Assembly (NCBI GenBank): GCA_949126835.1
Contig: OX421494.1
Span: 56,796,358 to 56,860,357 of the forward strand
Source: Anisus vortex
Taxonomy: Eukaryota; Mollusca; Gastropoda; Planorbidae
Reading direction: 5' to 3'
Length of the DNA: 64,000 nt
In this document: piece after piece, positions 1 through 10,315 of the stretch
Position numbering within the stretch: position 1 is the stretch's first letter
Layout: the number at the start of each line of letters is the position of its first letter
Notes under the pieces: generated by a model
What the model was told of the DNA's origin: nothing
The model's database searches: none
The model's input: only the letters and a program-made list of their open reading frames with translations
Made by a program: the position numbers and the translations under genes

Positions 1-1438
1 AGACATACAACAAAACTATACTGACACACTGATATAGTGCAGACTTACAACAAAACTATACTCACACACTGATATAGCCCAGACTTACAACAAAACTATA
101 CTCACACACTGATGTTGCCCAGACTTACAACAAAACTATACTCACACACTGATATAGCCCAGACATACAACGAAACTAAACTCACACACTGATATTGCCC
201 AGACTTACAACAAAACTATACTCACACACTGATATTGCCCAGACTTACAACAAAACTATACTCACACACTGATATAGCCCAGACTTACAACAAAACTATA
301 CTCACGCACTGATATTGCTCAGACTTACAACAAAACTATACTCACACACTGATATTGCCCAGACTTACAACAAAACTATACTCACGCACTGATATTGCCC
401 AGACTTACAACAAAACTATACTCACACACTGATATAATGCAGACATACAACAAAACTATACTTACACACTGATATAGTGCAGACTTACAACAAAACTATA
501 CTCCCACACTGACATAATGCAGACATACAACACAACTATACTCACACACTGATATTGCCCAGACTTACAACAAAACTATACTCCCACACTTATATTGCCC
601 AGACTTACAACAAAACTATACTCACACACTGATATTGCCCAGACTTTCAACAAAACTATACTCACACACTGATATTGCCCATACTTACAACAAAACTATA
701 CTCACACACTGATATTGCCCAGACTTACAACAAAACTATACTCACACACTGATATAGCACAGACTTACAACAAAACTATACTCACATACTGATATTGCCC
801 AGACTTACAACAAAACTATACTCACACACTGATATTGCCCAGACTTACAACAAAACTATACTCACACACTGATATTGCCCAGACTTACAACAAAACTATA
901 CTCACACACTGATATTGCCCAGACTTACAACAAAACTATACTCCCACACTGATATAATGCAGACATACAACAAAACTATACTCACACACTGATATAGTGC
1001 AGACTTACAACAAAACTATACTCCCACACTGATATAATGCAGACATACAACAAAACTATACTCACACACTGATATAGCCCAGACTTACAACAAAACTATA
1101 CTCACACACTGATATAGCTAACATATACAACAAAACTATACTCACACACTGATATAGCCCAGACTTACAACAAAACTATACTCACACACTGATATAGCCC
1201 AGACTTACAACAAAACTATACTCACACACTGATATAGCTAACATATACAACAAAACTATACTCACACACTAATATAGCCCAGACTTACAACAAAAGTATA
1301 CTCACACACTGATATAGCCCAGACTTACAACAAACTATACTCACACACTGATATAGCCCAGACATACAACAAAAGTATACTCACACACTTATATAGCCCA
1401 AACATACAACAAAACTATACTCACACACTAATATAGAT
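1..1438. repeat. 40-bp satellite array, about 36 copies
   Basis: A 40-bp unit beginning AGACTTACAACAAAACTATA repeats head to tail with few substitutions. Units differ mainly in the last four bases (GCCC, GTGC, ATGC, GCTA) and in one T/A after AGAC. The array continues beyond the left edge, so its true length is unknown. No gene is seen inside. Confidence 0.97.
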
Positions 1439-1739
1439 CAGCAATCCAGCTATTGATATTGCCTGTTGATAGAAAAACATTAATGAACAGCCTAGATCAG
1501 CCTGTCTGAGAGAGATAGTGGACGGCAGTGCCCTCACATGGGGGGGGGGGGGAGCACATGGTGCATATGCCCGGTGGCGACACTTCGAGGGGTGCGGCAA
1601 ATATAGTCTAAATATAGCACTAAACAACGCAGTTACAGTATGCAATGGGGGGGGGGGGGGAGTCGCTCAAACTTTTGCCCTGAGGCGCTACAAAGGCTTG
1701 TGTGGGCTCCGGGTGGACAATATATATTATATATATAAC

Positions 1740-1855
1740 TGACACTGACAGTTGTGGAACTTTGTTATTGACACTGACAGTTGTGTAACTGTGTTATTGA
1801 CACTGACAGTTGTGTAACTGTGTTATTGACACTGACAGTTGTGGCACTGTGTTTC
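1740..1855. repeat. 29-bp minisatellite, 4 copies
   Basis: Four tandem copies of a unit containing TGACACTGACAGTTGTG. It follows two poly(G) runs (about 1541-1552 and 1646-1660). The segment 1439-1740 holds no recognisable gene. Confidence 0.9.
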
Positions 1856-1860
1856 ACATT

Positions 1861-2216
1861 TAGAATTTTGTAGCGATTTGGAATCACATTTTATCTGACT
1901 TCATACAGAGTATAATATATGTTATGTGCATTTGTTGCTTCTGAAACTGTTTCGGTACACCTGTCTGTAATTTTCTTGAGCTTTTGAAAAACTATTCCTC
2001 ATTATCAGCGCAATAAACGTAATAATTCATTGCACTTGAGGAGAACCAGTTTGTTTAATCATTTGTGTGCATGTATGTGTTAGATCAAGGTAAACTGTCA
2101 GAACTTGAGAATTAGCTACAGTTATTTAGTTCAGAAAGGACTCAAGGACAGTGCCGTGAACACCGACCATAAGTCGATTGTGTTAATTAACGCCCAAGGT
2201 TGAGTCTTTTCCAACT
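1861..2216. other. No gene recognised
   Basis: AT-rich unique sequence between the minisatellite and the hAT relic. No exon, RNA gene or repeat family was recognised here. Confidence 0.5.
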
Positions 2217-2224
2217 CTATAGAC

Positions 2225-3813
2225 CAGGGGTCTCCAAACTTTTCAGCCCGAGGGCCGCATTAACTATTAAACAGCAGTTAGGGGGCCGACTACACAAGTT
2301 ACTCAAGGTCCGAAAAAAAAATAATCAAAACAAGGATGGTGTTTTTAATTATTTATTTAATATTATTCTATTCAGTTAATATTTAACAACAAACTGAACA
2401 CATGTATAAGTGGAAATGTAGATTAATTGTTTCCTGGTTGCCAAAAAAGCAGACAGTTCTGGATTTAGATTTGATGCCCCTAACATCAACTTTGACCTGA
2501 GATTATCATCGGACAAGTTTGCTCTGACATTGTTCCTGACGTTATAATGTTGTTCCAACAATTAAAAGATACATTGATGCAAATGTTTTGACATTAGAAA
2601 AGTCTTGCTTGGGCAAAAACTGGTAAAAACTCACCAGTCCTTCTTTGAACTTGTCCCTAAGGAGGTCATTTGCTTGAAACTCAATGACCTACAACTGCAG
2701 TTTATCTAGGCAACTGACCACATCTGTTTCAAATGGGTTTTGAAACAGTCTCACTTCTTCTGCCTTTGAATCCTATTCAGAAAACCGCTCCTGATCTCGC
2801 ATGACTCGCATGCAAAAATGACGTGGGAAACTCAGCTGTTGTTTCAGCCATGAAGACCTTGTACTGCTGAAAGTGCGTTAAGTTGTTCGCCTGTACTTGT
2901 TCCGAAAACAATACAAGTTTGGATCTAAAGGCCCTTATGTGGATGTATAGATCAAAAGCTAGATTTTCCTCTCATTTTAGTTTTAGGCTCAGAAAATGTA
3001 AGTTACTAGTAGAGACTAATTTCCATACACATTCTTCATCAGACAGTAGTCTAATGGCTGTGGCTTGCCTTTTTTTTCCAGGAAGTCACATGTTTCCTTT
3101 CTTAACTTAAATACTCTGCTCGGAACTTAGCCATCTTAGTGCTGTGTAATATGGTAATATATGGTAAATCTTGCAATTCTGTGTCTGTATCTTTCAACAT
3201 GTCTCTGAACTGTCTATGGTTGAGCCCATGTGACCTTATTAAGATCACCATCTTCATCAAAGTATTCAGTACACTAATGTCCACATATTTAGCACACAAA
3301 GCTTGCTGGTGAATAATAATTATATAGTGTAGAAACATTGGCTGTGGAATGTTTTTTCCTCTTTACACATCTGCTTCACTTGTCCAACCAAGCCTGTCTA
3401 TATGCCACTCACGTTCTTTCCAACATCAACAGTAAGGCAACTGAGGCAGCTGAGGTTAGTCCAGTCCAAGTTATAATCTGCAAATGTCTTTGAATACATC
3501 ATGTCCAGTAACAGTGCCATACTCCGCCACTAGATGGCGTTATATCATCTTATTGAATGTAGACGTAAGTTGAAAAAGTAAGCAGCGAATAAGGTTTTTA
3601 CAATGTAGTGATCGATTGGAAAACATAACGCACTACTGCCCGCCTCTATTTGAGTTCGGTAAAAACATAACGTCCACGTAGGCGGCGGCTGATCTTGGTA
3701 GGATATAGATAAATTGCCGTAATTTTTTTCGTATCTGAAAAGGTCTCCGCGGGCCGCATGAGAAGGCTTCGGGGGCCGCATGCGGCCCGCGGGCCGTAGT
3801 TTGGAGACCCCTG
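2225..3813 (-). mobile_element. hAT transposon relic with intact 8-bp target duplication
   Basis: The ends are inverted repeats starting CAGGGGTCTCCAAAC and ending in its complement GTTTGGAGACCCCTG, followed inside by GGGCCGC-rich sequence. An 8-bp target duplication, CTATAGAC, lies at 2217-2224 and 3814-3821. That length is diagnostic of hAT transposons. The interior carries broken minus-strand pieces of a hAT transposase of the GTF2IRD2/ZBED-like type. One piece (about 3110-3330) contains HHQQALCAK-like and GLNHRQFRDML stretches; another near 2400-2560 resembles the family's C-terminus. Reading frames are interrupted, so it is not expected to be autonomous. Confidence 0.88.
3110..3330 (-). 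pseudogene. hAT transposase fragment (GTF2IRD2-like)
   Basis: This minus-strand reading frame contains IHQQALCAKYVDISVL and GLNHRQFRDML, which I recognise as the conserved middle of hAT transposases domesticated in GTF2IRD2/ZBED proteins. The frame is lost towards the expected RWLS motif: the sequence reads LPYITILHSTK and then departs. It sits inside the 2225-3813 hAT element and is a decayed copy of that element's own transposase. Confidence 0.75.
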
Positions 3814-3904
3814 CTATAGACTATAGATAATGTTTGGATCAGCGTTAGCAGGCCATGCACTCCGACATGGAAAGTTATGAGTAGGCAGACTCTGTCCGAG
3901 GCTC

Positions 3905-4160
3905 TAGCCACCAAACCCTAGACCTACAAGCTGGTGAAAGAAGGGCGCACAAAGTCCGTGTCTGGCCCACCCAACCACTTCTGTACCCACGGGCTTCAAA
4001 GTGTGAAAGACCGCCGATACGATCGCCTTAACATTACACCGGCGGGCGAACGCATGTGGGACAGCTCCGGGTGCCCCGCTATCCATTGCACACCGAGTAG
4101 GCCCGTGGCCCCGGTGGGGAGGTAAAAAAGGACGTTGCGAACCCGCCTCGAAGAACCTCC
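3905..4160 (-). repeat. Dispersed GC-rich repeat, copy 1
   Basis: On the minus strand this segment shares a patchy but clear match with 17390-17500 on the plus strand. Shared blocks include CCGCCGGTGT, CGTATCGG and GAGACC/GAAGCCC followed by GTGGGTAC. It is probably an old dispersed repeat of unknown class. The reading frames across it look spurious. 4160-4600 shows nothing recognisable. Confidence 0.5.
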
Positions 4161-4617
4161 CGGTGCCTGGATGTCTGTACTTACAGTATAGGATTTGTGC
4201 TACCGGGTAACATTGCAGGTATACAGACGATCCACCACAATAAGGATCCTAGTGAAATCCGCAGGGACTTATAAGATGGGCTGCGGGAACCTTCCCTCTT
4301 ACACGGCACTCTACGCATTCAACGTATCGTGAGGTGGCTGGAGCCAGGACAGAGCTTTGTCGTGCCCCCAATGGCTCACTCCTAATACTTTACACCCAGG
4401 ACTAAAGAGCCCTTAGGGCTCGTCCGTTTTTTTAGAGACTTATAAATTCGGCCCATCCAACAACCGAGTCTTTGACGGGTCAGTACCTCATCTACTCTAA
4501 GCATACGTGTTTAGCTAACCACAAACTCACGTGCCCCAATATTTCTAACGTGACCATGTCCTACTTATTATTTGTATTTGTGATATGACCTACTTACTAT
4601 GACATTGTCCTACTTAC

Positions 4618-4711
4618 ATCTCCGATCATCACCGACACGCTGAGGCAGTTTGTCCTCAACAAGTAAGGCGTTAGGCAGCACAGCGAGAAGGCACATCTCA
4701 TGTAGATACCA
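4618..4711 (-). CDS. Isolated exon of a second TMBIM/Lifeguard-like gene
   Basis: This 94-nt minus-strand exon has a good acceptor (TTTACTCTCAG) and donor (GTAAGTAG). It has the same length and phases (2 in, 0 out) as the exon at 50454-50547. The two translations align end to end without a gap and share the core CCLTPY-L-RTNCLSV. The exon encodes part of a membrane-spanning helix and the next loop of a TMBIM (Bax-inhibitor-1 superfamily) protein. No partner exons of this copy were found between here and 34 kb, so it could be a pseudogene fragment, or part of a gene continuing past the left edge and across the transposon-rich region. There is no stop or frameshift within the exon. Confidence 0.75.
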
Positions 4712-4857
4712 CTGAGAGTAAATAAAACCATTCATCTTGAATATGAAAGAAATGTTAACACTGAGAGTAAATAAAACCATTCATCTTGAATATGAAAGAA
4801 ATTTTAACACTGAGAGTAAATAAAACCATTCATCTTGAATATGAAAGAAATGTTATC
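4711..4857. repeat. 49-bp tandem repeat carrying a splice acceptor, 3 copies
   Basis: Three head-to-tail copies of a 49-bp unit start at 4711, 4760 and 4809. Read on the minus strand, each unit ends with the pyrimidine tract and AG (TTTATTTACTCTCAG) that forms the acceptor of the exon at 4618-4711. The duplicated unit therefore replicates a 3' splice site. Confidence 0.88.
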
Positions 4858-4869
4858 TAAATATAAAGT

Positions 4870-5656
4870 AGACTCTGTATATAAAGTCCGATCCCATTGG
4901 TTAATTTAGAGACAGGTGGTTTTTCATTGGCTATTATTTTACTTCTGCTTAATTGTGCGTGATGTGTCCAGAATGATTCGAGTCACCGACGCGCCACCCA
5001 GCGGGCACACCACGTCGTATCGACGGGGAGAAAACGCGCTGGTCAGGGTTCGTTTCCCCGCTGATAGCGACAACTTTGACAATGTTCTTTAAAAAAGGAT
5101 TTACATAGATCTATATTTTCATGACGACAACCCTTTTTTTTTACTTCCTTTCTATTAACTCGTTTTGTCTGTCTGGTTGATTGCTTGTAAAACTTTGCAT
5201 CAATTTTTCGACCACTTCCCGTGAAGCTGAAACTTGGGCAGCAGACTTGTGGCGACTAACAATACATTCTATCAAAATTTCAGTTAAAAAAAACTTAATT
5301 ATACTATCATTTTGATTTTTTTTTTAATTGAACAAACACTTCATAGATAAATGGTCTATGGTTTGGTTTCACGTTGAAAATGTCGGTCCAACTTTTTTTG
5401 TTTCTCTGCGGGCCAAAGCTTGGAAAAAAAAGGTACTAAAAATTTGTTTGAGGAAATTCATTAGTATGAAATCACTTATATTTATTTTAATCTATCAAAA
5501 TATAAATTAAATATAAACTTAGTTTACAAGGAAAAAGAGTATAATAAAACTTTGTTTTTACGGGTTAGTTTATTTTAAATTGTGTAGTTTCACTGGATTT
5601 GAAGTTTTTTTTAATTATTTTCAATGCGGTATAAGTCTAAATTAAACACTATGGAT
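4870..5656. other. No gene recognised
   Basis: AT-rich sequence with long T runs. A 60-codon reading frame at 5328-5510 shows no family likeness and is probably chance. Confidence 0.5.
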
Positions 5657-5951
5657 CAGGGATGTGCAACAGGCGGCCCGCGGGCCACAACCCGGCCCGC
5701 CAGACCAGTTGGTGTGGCCACAGCTAATAGTGTTTGTTTTTATTTTTTTGCTCACGAATTTTAATTTTTTCATAATTACGAAACCAGTTTTTAAGTTTTT
5801 AAATTGACCATAAAAAATGAAAAGGAGTTAGGCCTACTGACATTTTTGAAGTCATTAAAGAATTTTTAGACATGGCTGGTTCATATATCTTCAACAGCAA
5901 CTGGCCATGACATTAGTGAACAAGTTTTGAGGCTGATGGAGAAATTTTAAC

Positions 5952-6257
5952 TTGACCCTGTGTGGATTGAGTACTGATGGAGCAACCACAATGACAGGGA
6001 GAACTAATGGATTCACCAAGAAATTTTTGGACACCATTGGTACAGAAAGGGTTAATCACTGCATTATAGACCCGGAAAACGTGTGCACAAAGGTAATTGG
6101 TTTCACTGATGTCATGAAAAATTATGTGGTTCAGTGTGTGAATTACATTCACGATTGTGGACTGCACCATCGGCAATTTAAATCCTTTTTAGAAGAACTG
6201 GACTCTGATTACCCTGATATTCTATATCTCACTCCAGTCGATACCGAACACAGATGA
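5952..6257 (+). pseudogene. hAT transposase fragment (GTF2IRD2-like)
   Basis: A 101-codon frame holds the order expected in this family: CGLSTDGATTMTGRTNGF (the D of the catalytic region), then HCIIDPENVCTK, DVMKN, then GLHHRQFKSFLEELDSDYPD. The frame breaks just where the conserved RWLS block should follow, close to the SINE insertion. It is a remnant of the mobile element at 5657-6647. It matches the minus-strand fragment at 3.1-3.3 kb in family but is a separate, better preserved copy. Confidence 0.82.
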
Positions 6258-6269
6258 ACATCTAACAAG

Positions 6270-6550
6270 TCAGCTTTGAGACGCTACCACATCAGCCAGA
6301 GGCTCTGAGTCACAGAAGGTACCGAAGGTCCCGGGTACGAATACTGGTGCAGGCTTGGATTTTTTTTCCGTGTCTGGAGGGTGTCCTTGAGTCTACCCAG
6401 CCCTGATGGGTACCTGACCTTAGCTGGGGTAAAGTAAAGGTGGCTGTGCATTGTGCTGACCACACAATCATCTAGTATGCCGTGGCCACAAAAACTGGTA
6501 AACTTTGCTTCACTGGCGGTAAAGATCAATTTGGTTCGACGGGTACCTTT
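6270..6550 (+). repeat. tRNA-derived SINE, copy 1
   Basis: Shares its order of blocks with four other copies (38.9, 51.9, 53.7, 62.1 kb): a tRNA-like head, TCTGGAGGGTG, a stretch ending AAAGTAAAGG, TGTGCATTGTGCTG, CCACACAATCA and a tail ending GATCAATTTGGTTCGACGGG. It has inserted within the 5657-6647 hAT relic. Confidence 0.8.
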
Positions 6551-6813
6551 CTTTACTTTTAACTATAGCTATCCTATGGAAACTGGCCCTCTTTGTCTTT
6601 CCAAAGTTCCAATGTGGCCCAACATTAGAAAATGTTGCACACCCCTGAACTATAGACTATTGGCCCTATTCATTATAATTCGGCTAGAGGCAGTGTGTCG
6701 TACAGTGCACACCAAAACAACTTCCACCTGCAATTTATTCCAAGAGCGCACTGAGCATGCTAAATTTTATAGCATGGATAGAAGCGCTATATAAATAATC
6801 ATATTTTTATTAT

Positions 6814-7030
6814 TACGCTATTATTACATTTTCCATCTAATTATGATCATAAGGGTTATTATTACTATTATTACATTTTCCATCTAATTATGATCATAAG
6901 GGTTATTATTACTATTATTACATTTTCCATCTAATTATGATCATAAGGGTTATTATTACTATTATTACATTTTCCATCTAATTATGATCATAAGGGTTAT
7001 TATTACTATTATTACATTTTCCATCTAATT
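6814..7030. repeat. 47-bp minisatellite, 4 to 5 copies
   Basis: Tandem units containing CATTTTCCATCTAATTATG and CATAAGGGTTATTATTAC repeat every 47 bp. The following AT-rich stretch to 7620 has no gene but several TAGGCCTA octamers. Confidence 0.9.
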
Positions 7031-7621
7031 ATGATTTATTATATTCGGATCATAAGGGTTAACTATAAATAGTCTAAGCCTATGTCTAACTATGTTATCT
7101 AAATTAATAAATTAGTAGGCCTACCAATCCTACCATCAAAATAAGGTTATTCAACTTAATAAGGATGACAACATTTATATGTTATCTATAGGCCTATAAT
7201 GTATTCCAAAATAGCAAGTAGGCCTATATACTGTTTGTTCTTTAATAATAGGTACATAGACTAGGCCTATGTTATGCTTTAACTTTAGTCTGAAGTTTAG
7301 ACTAGTGTTACCCATGCCTATAACACCGCTGACACCGGGTAAATTAACTAGTAATAATAGGCCTGGGCTATAGCCAACGGTATAGAATTTAAATTAGTCT
7401 ATAATATATAGTATAGGCCTTCACGTATTGCATTCAGGGGCAATGCCAGGAATATTTCCAGGCTGGGCTAAGCTTTCGCGAGATAAAACATTTCTACCAA
7501 TTTTTTTCGCAAACTTTGTAGGCTACAGATTGAAAGTAGGCCCACAGAGACACAAAAATATACTATCCTGAAATTTATTGAGGAAATGGTGACATGTTTA
7601 ATATCTCGGTTTCTGTGCATC

Positions 7622-7692
7622 GCATCGGTGGTCTAGTGGTAGAATACTCGCCTGCCACGCGGGTGACCCGGGTTCGATTCCCGGTCGATGCA
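7622..7692 (+). tRNA. tRNA-Gly (GCC)
   Basis: A 71-nt cloverleaf: acceptor stem GCATCGG pairs with TCGATGC, the D-arm contains TGGTCTAGTGGTAGAAT, the anticodon loop is CTGCCAC (anticodon GCC), and the T-arm is GGGTTCGATTCCC, followed by discriminator A. Internal box A and box B are intact, there is no intron, and a T-run (ATATGTTTTTTATT) follows as a Pol III terminator. It looks functional. Confidence 0.97.
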
Positions 7693-8010
7693 ATATGTTT
7701 TTTATTCTTTATTTTTGTTTTACTAAATTAATATATAGTACCAGGTAATAAAGAGCAGGCGCTCTTGTCTTTTTCTTTTTTCTACTTTGAATAAAATTCT
7801 AACAGTCGAAGCAGAATTTTATTTGTGCAGTCTAATATCTAGATTTTGCCCGATAAACCCCCCCCCCCCCCAAATAAAAAAAAACACAAAAAAAACATAA
7901 AAACAACAACAACAAAAAAACAAAATAGAACAAAAAACGGCTTAAACTCATTTCAAACCCTACAAAAACATGTAGACTAGAGTTGTCAGTTTTAAATCCA
8001 ACAGAAATAT
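7693..8010. other. No gene recognised
   Basis: AT-rich sequence with a poly(C) run near 7860 and A-rich low-complexity sequence. Reading frames here are low-complexity artefacts. Confidence 0.5.
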
Positions 8011-8018
8011 ATGTCATC

Positions 8019-8290
8019 CAGAGGCGTATTTAGGCATGTTTCACATGTTCCAATGGAACAGGGGCCCCCACGCAAAAGGGGCCCCCACACATTCCAAAAT
8101 ATAAAAAAATTAGTCTTTTCTTTCGGCAAGTAGAATAGTGCTGTTGTAGAAGCGCACAATGAACAAATACTGTGAATGGGAAAACACATTTGATTGTTAA
8201 GTGACACTGGCAGGGTCGAGTCCACAAGGGGGCCCCCACATACATTTTGCCCTTGGGAACAGGGCCCCCACAATCCTAAATACAGCAGAG
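8019..8290. mobile_element. hAT-like MITE with 8-bp target duplication
   Basis: The left end CAGAGGCGTATTTAGG and right end CCTAAATACAGCAGAG are imperfect inverted repeats. Both subterminal regions contain GGGGCCCCCAC blocks. ATGTCATC is repeated directly at 8011-8018 and 8291-8298, fitting an 8-bp hAT-type duplication. There is no coding capacity. Confidence 0.7.
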
Positions 8291-8298
8291 ATGTCATC

Positions 8299-8882
8299 TA
8301 TGCCATTATTGTATGTATTTAAAAGATTTAAAAATGAAAAGTTTAAATTTAAAATATCGTGAATTACGCTACAATTTTTAGTTCATCTACCCCTGTTTAT
8401 ATTGAGTGAATGATTGAAGCAAGGGAATAATAAGGGTTGTAGAGTGAGACTGAAAGTTAGTTGTTACACAGACCAGACTTGAACTTCTCCTTCAAGACTA
8501 AGAACCGAGATTACTGTACCATGCAAGTTTTGTTACATTACCATATTATTATAGGTTCGGCAACAAACAGTTAGCCACTCCACGATCCTGCAAGGTGGTG
8601 GCGATCTAACATCACATAATCAACCTTCTCTTCAGCTCCCCACAATTTCGACTCTGCGAATCTTCTTGGGGGCCTAAACGTACTAAAGTAGGCCCTATGG
8701 AACAATGTCCAGTTCGGAACTGGGCTATCGTGCATTGTTACCTTCCGTGTAGCTTCTACCAACGGTCAGCTCGACTTGACCGTTTTAGATTTAGGTTACA
8801 CAGTTGTGAAGTTCTTATAGTTTGCAGTCCTACCCCTGCGCCACCCACCCTATAAGCTACTAAAATTTAGTAAAAAAGTAAC
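8299..8882. other. No gene recognised
   Basis: Unique-looking sequence upstream of the LTR element. A 63-codon minus-strand frame at 8571-8762 (moderate GC) might be an old retroelement scrap, but I cannot name a family. Confidence 0.4.
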
Positions 8883-8886
8883 CTAC

Positions 8887-9911
8887 TGTTACGAAACGTA
8901 AATTCCCTACATTGTAATGTTAATAAACCAACTAAATCATTTAAGCGAATTGCGTTTAAACGATATAAAATATTTCTCAGCTCAAGGTTTCCCCCCGGGT
9001 TTTTCCTAACCTAATGAGAGCATTATTGTTTTTTTATTAACCTCGATAAAAACATGAACTGTTCACGTAAACACAGCGTGTCAAGGTCGTCCGGTCTCTC
9101 CTTATTTTGTTAGAGCATTATTGCTTGACATTCTGATCACGCAGTCAACATGCAGGCTTGATTTAAATATTCGTGTCACTAGGCTGTCTGGTTTTTCCAA
9201 CGATTGACCCGTAATATATTTCTACGCGATTCGACACTTTTGGTCAGTTCTTGGCGTACATTCGATCAGATAACATCTAAGATTCTGAGTCTCTGAGTAT
9301 CGTTTCTATTTAAGTTGTATTATGGAAAATTTATTATTCTACTATTAACTACAATGCTATATGTTCATTGAGGATATTCATTACTAATTGGAATATGTGT
9401 AGTTCTTGATTGTGTATATAATATTATTTGGATTCCTACTGGATTGATGTTGTAAATTAAACCAAATTTATCGTTGCTTTCTACACAACTTGGTTAGCGT
9501 CAATATTTCAAAGTTATATACATGTGTGTATGTGTAATATTTATTCAACTATATTAATAATCTACACTACCACTCGACATCGAGGTTCTTGCTGTATAAT
9601 ATGAGCCACATAAATAATTATACATGAAGTAAATCAACTGAAAACTCTAAAACTACGCTATGTGAATTGCCAGGGGATTATAAGAACCAGGAATACTCTA
9701 GACAACTACAAATAAACTTCAGATTAATATAATAAGATCTTCACTAATACAAGGATACTCACACTAATAATAACAATACTATAACTATTATTTTCATAAA
9801 TTGAATGGGGGCTCTAGCCGTAATAACATTATAAATCATAATTATACTTGTGTGATCTAAATAGAAGGTCTCATCCATAATTTATTATGGTGAATAAATT
9901 GCCTTGTAATA
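8887..9911 (+). repeat. 5' LTR
   Basis: A 1025-bp LTR, aligned base for base with 15897-16921 at a constant offset of 7010. It carries the element's promoter by position; no single TATA box was chosen with confidence. Confidence 0.95.
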
Positions 9912-9914
9912 AAA

Positions 9915-9930
9915 TGGGTTTTGCTCGTCA
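9915..9930 (+). other. Putative primer-binding site
   Basis: TGGGTTTTGCTCGTCA begins three bases after the 5' LTR. It starts with TGG, as expected for pairing with a tRNA 3' CCA end. I could not assign the tRNA species. Confidence 0.5.
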
Positions 9931-10315
9931 GTGATTTACTAACAAACGTTTAGAGGATTTACTTCAACTTCAAGAATCGTTATACTATTTACACAAACTA
10001 TTTACAACTGCCGTAATACATACTCGTAACTTGGATGGATTGTGTTGGAAAATATGAACAATATACAATATACTAAAGATTGTGATTGAATTGAACATTG
10101 CTATTGAGAATCGGAAAACTTAACTATTCAGCCTGGAAAATTATCTGGTGTATTACCTTATCGAACAAAGTAACTCTAAGAAAGTATTATTTTTATGACC
10201 TTGTTGTGAAAAATCTGAACTGTGTGGTGTAGTGAATTATTCAAAGGACAGAAAGTAAGTTGGACACTTTTATTGTATTATTAACAAGATTTACAGTAAC
10301 TTTTAATAATATAAA

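Larger units (their letters stand above)
5657..6647 (+). mobile_element. Second hAT relic (GTF2IRD2-like), interrupted by a SINE
   Basis: The left end CAGGGATGTGCAAC and right end GTTGCACACCCCTG form imperfect inverted termini, and the left end continues into GC-rich GGCCCGCGGGCC sequence typical of this hAT group. The plus strand carries a transposase fragment (5952-6257). A SINE occupies about 6270-6550. No convincing 8-bp target duplication remains (CTATGGAT against AACTATAG), consistent with an old copy. Confidence 0.72.

Noticed and set aside
1..1438. CRISPR-like periodicity
   Set aside because: Units are contiguous with no unique spacers; a eukaryotic satellite.
5649..6655. 8-bp target duplication for the second hAT relic
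   Set aside because: CTATGGAT and AACTATAG do not align at the expected positions.
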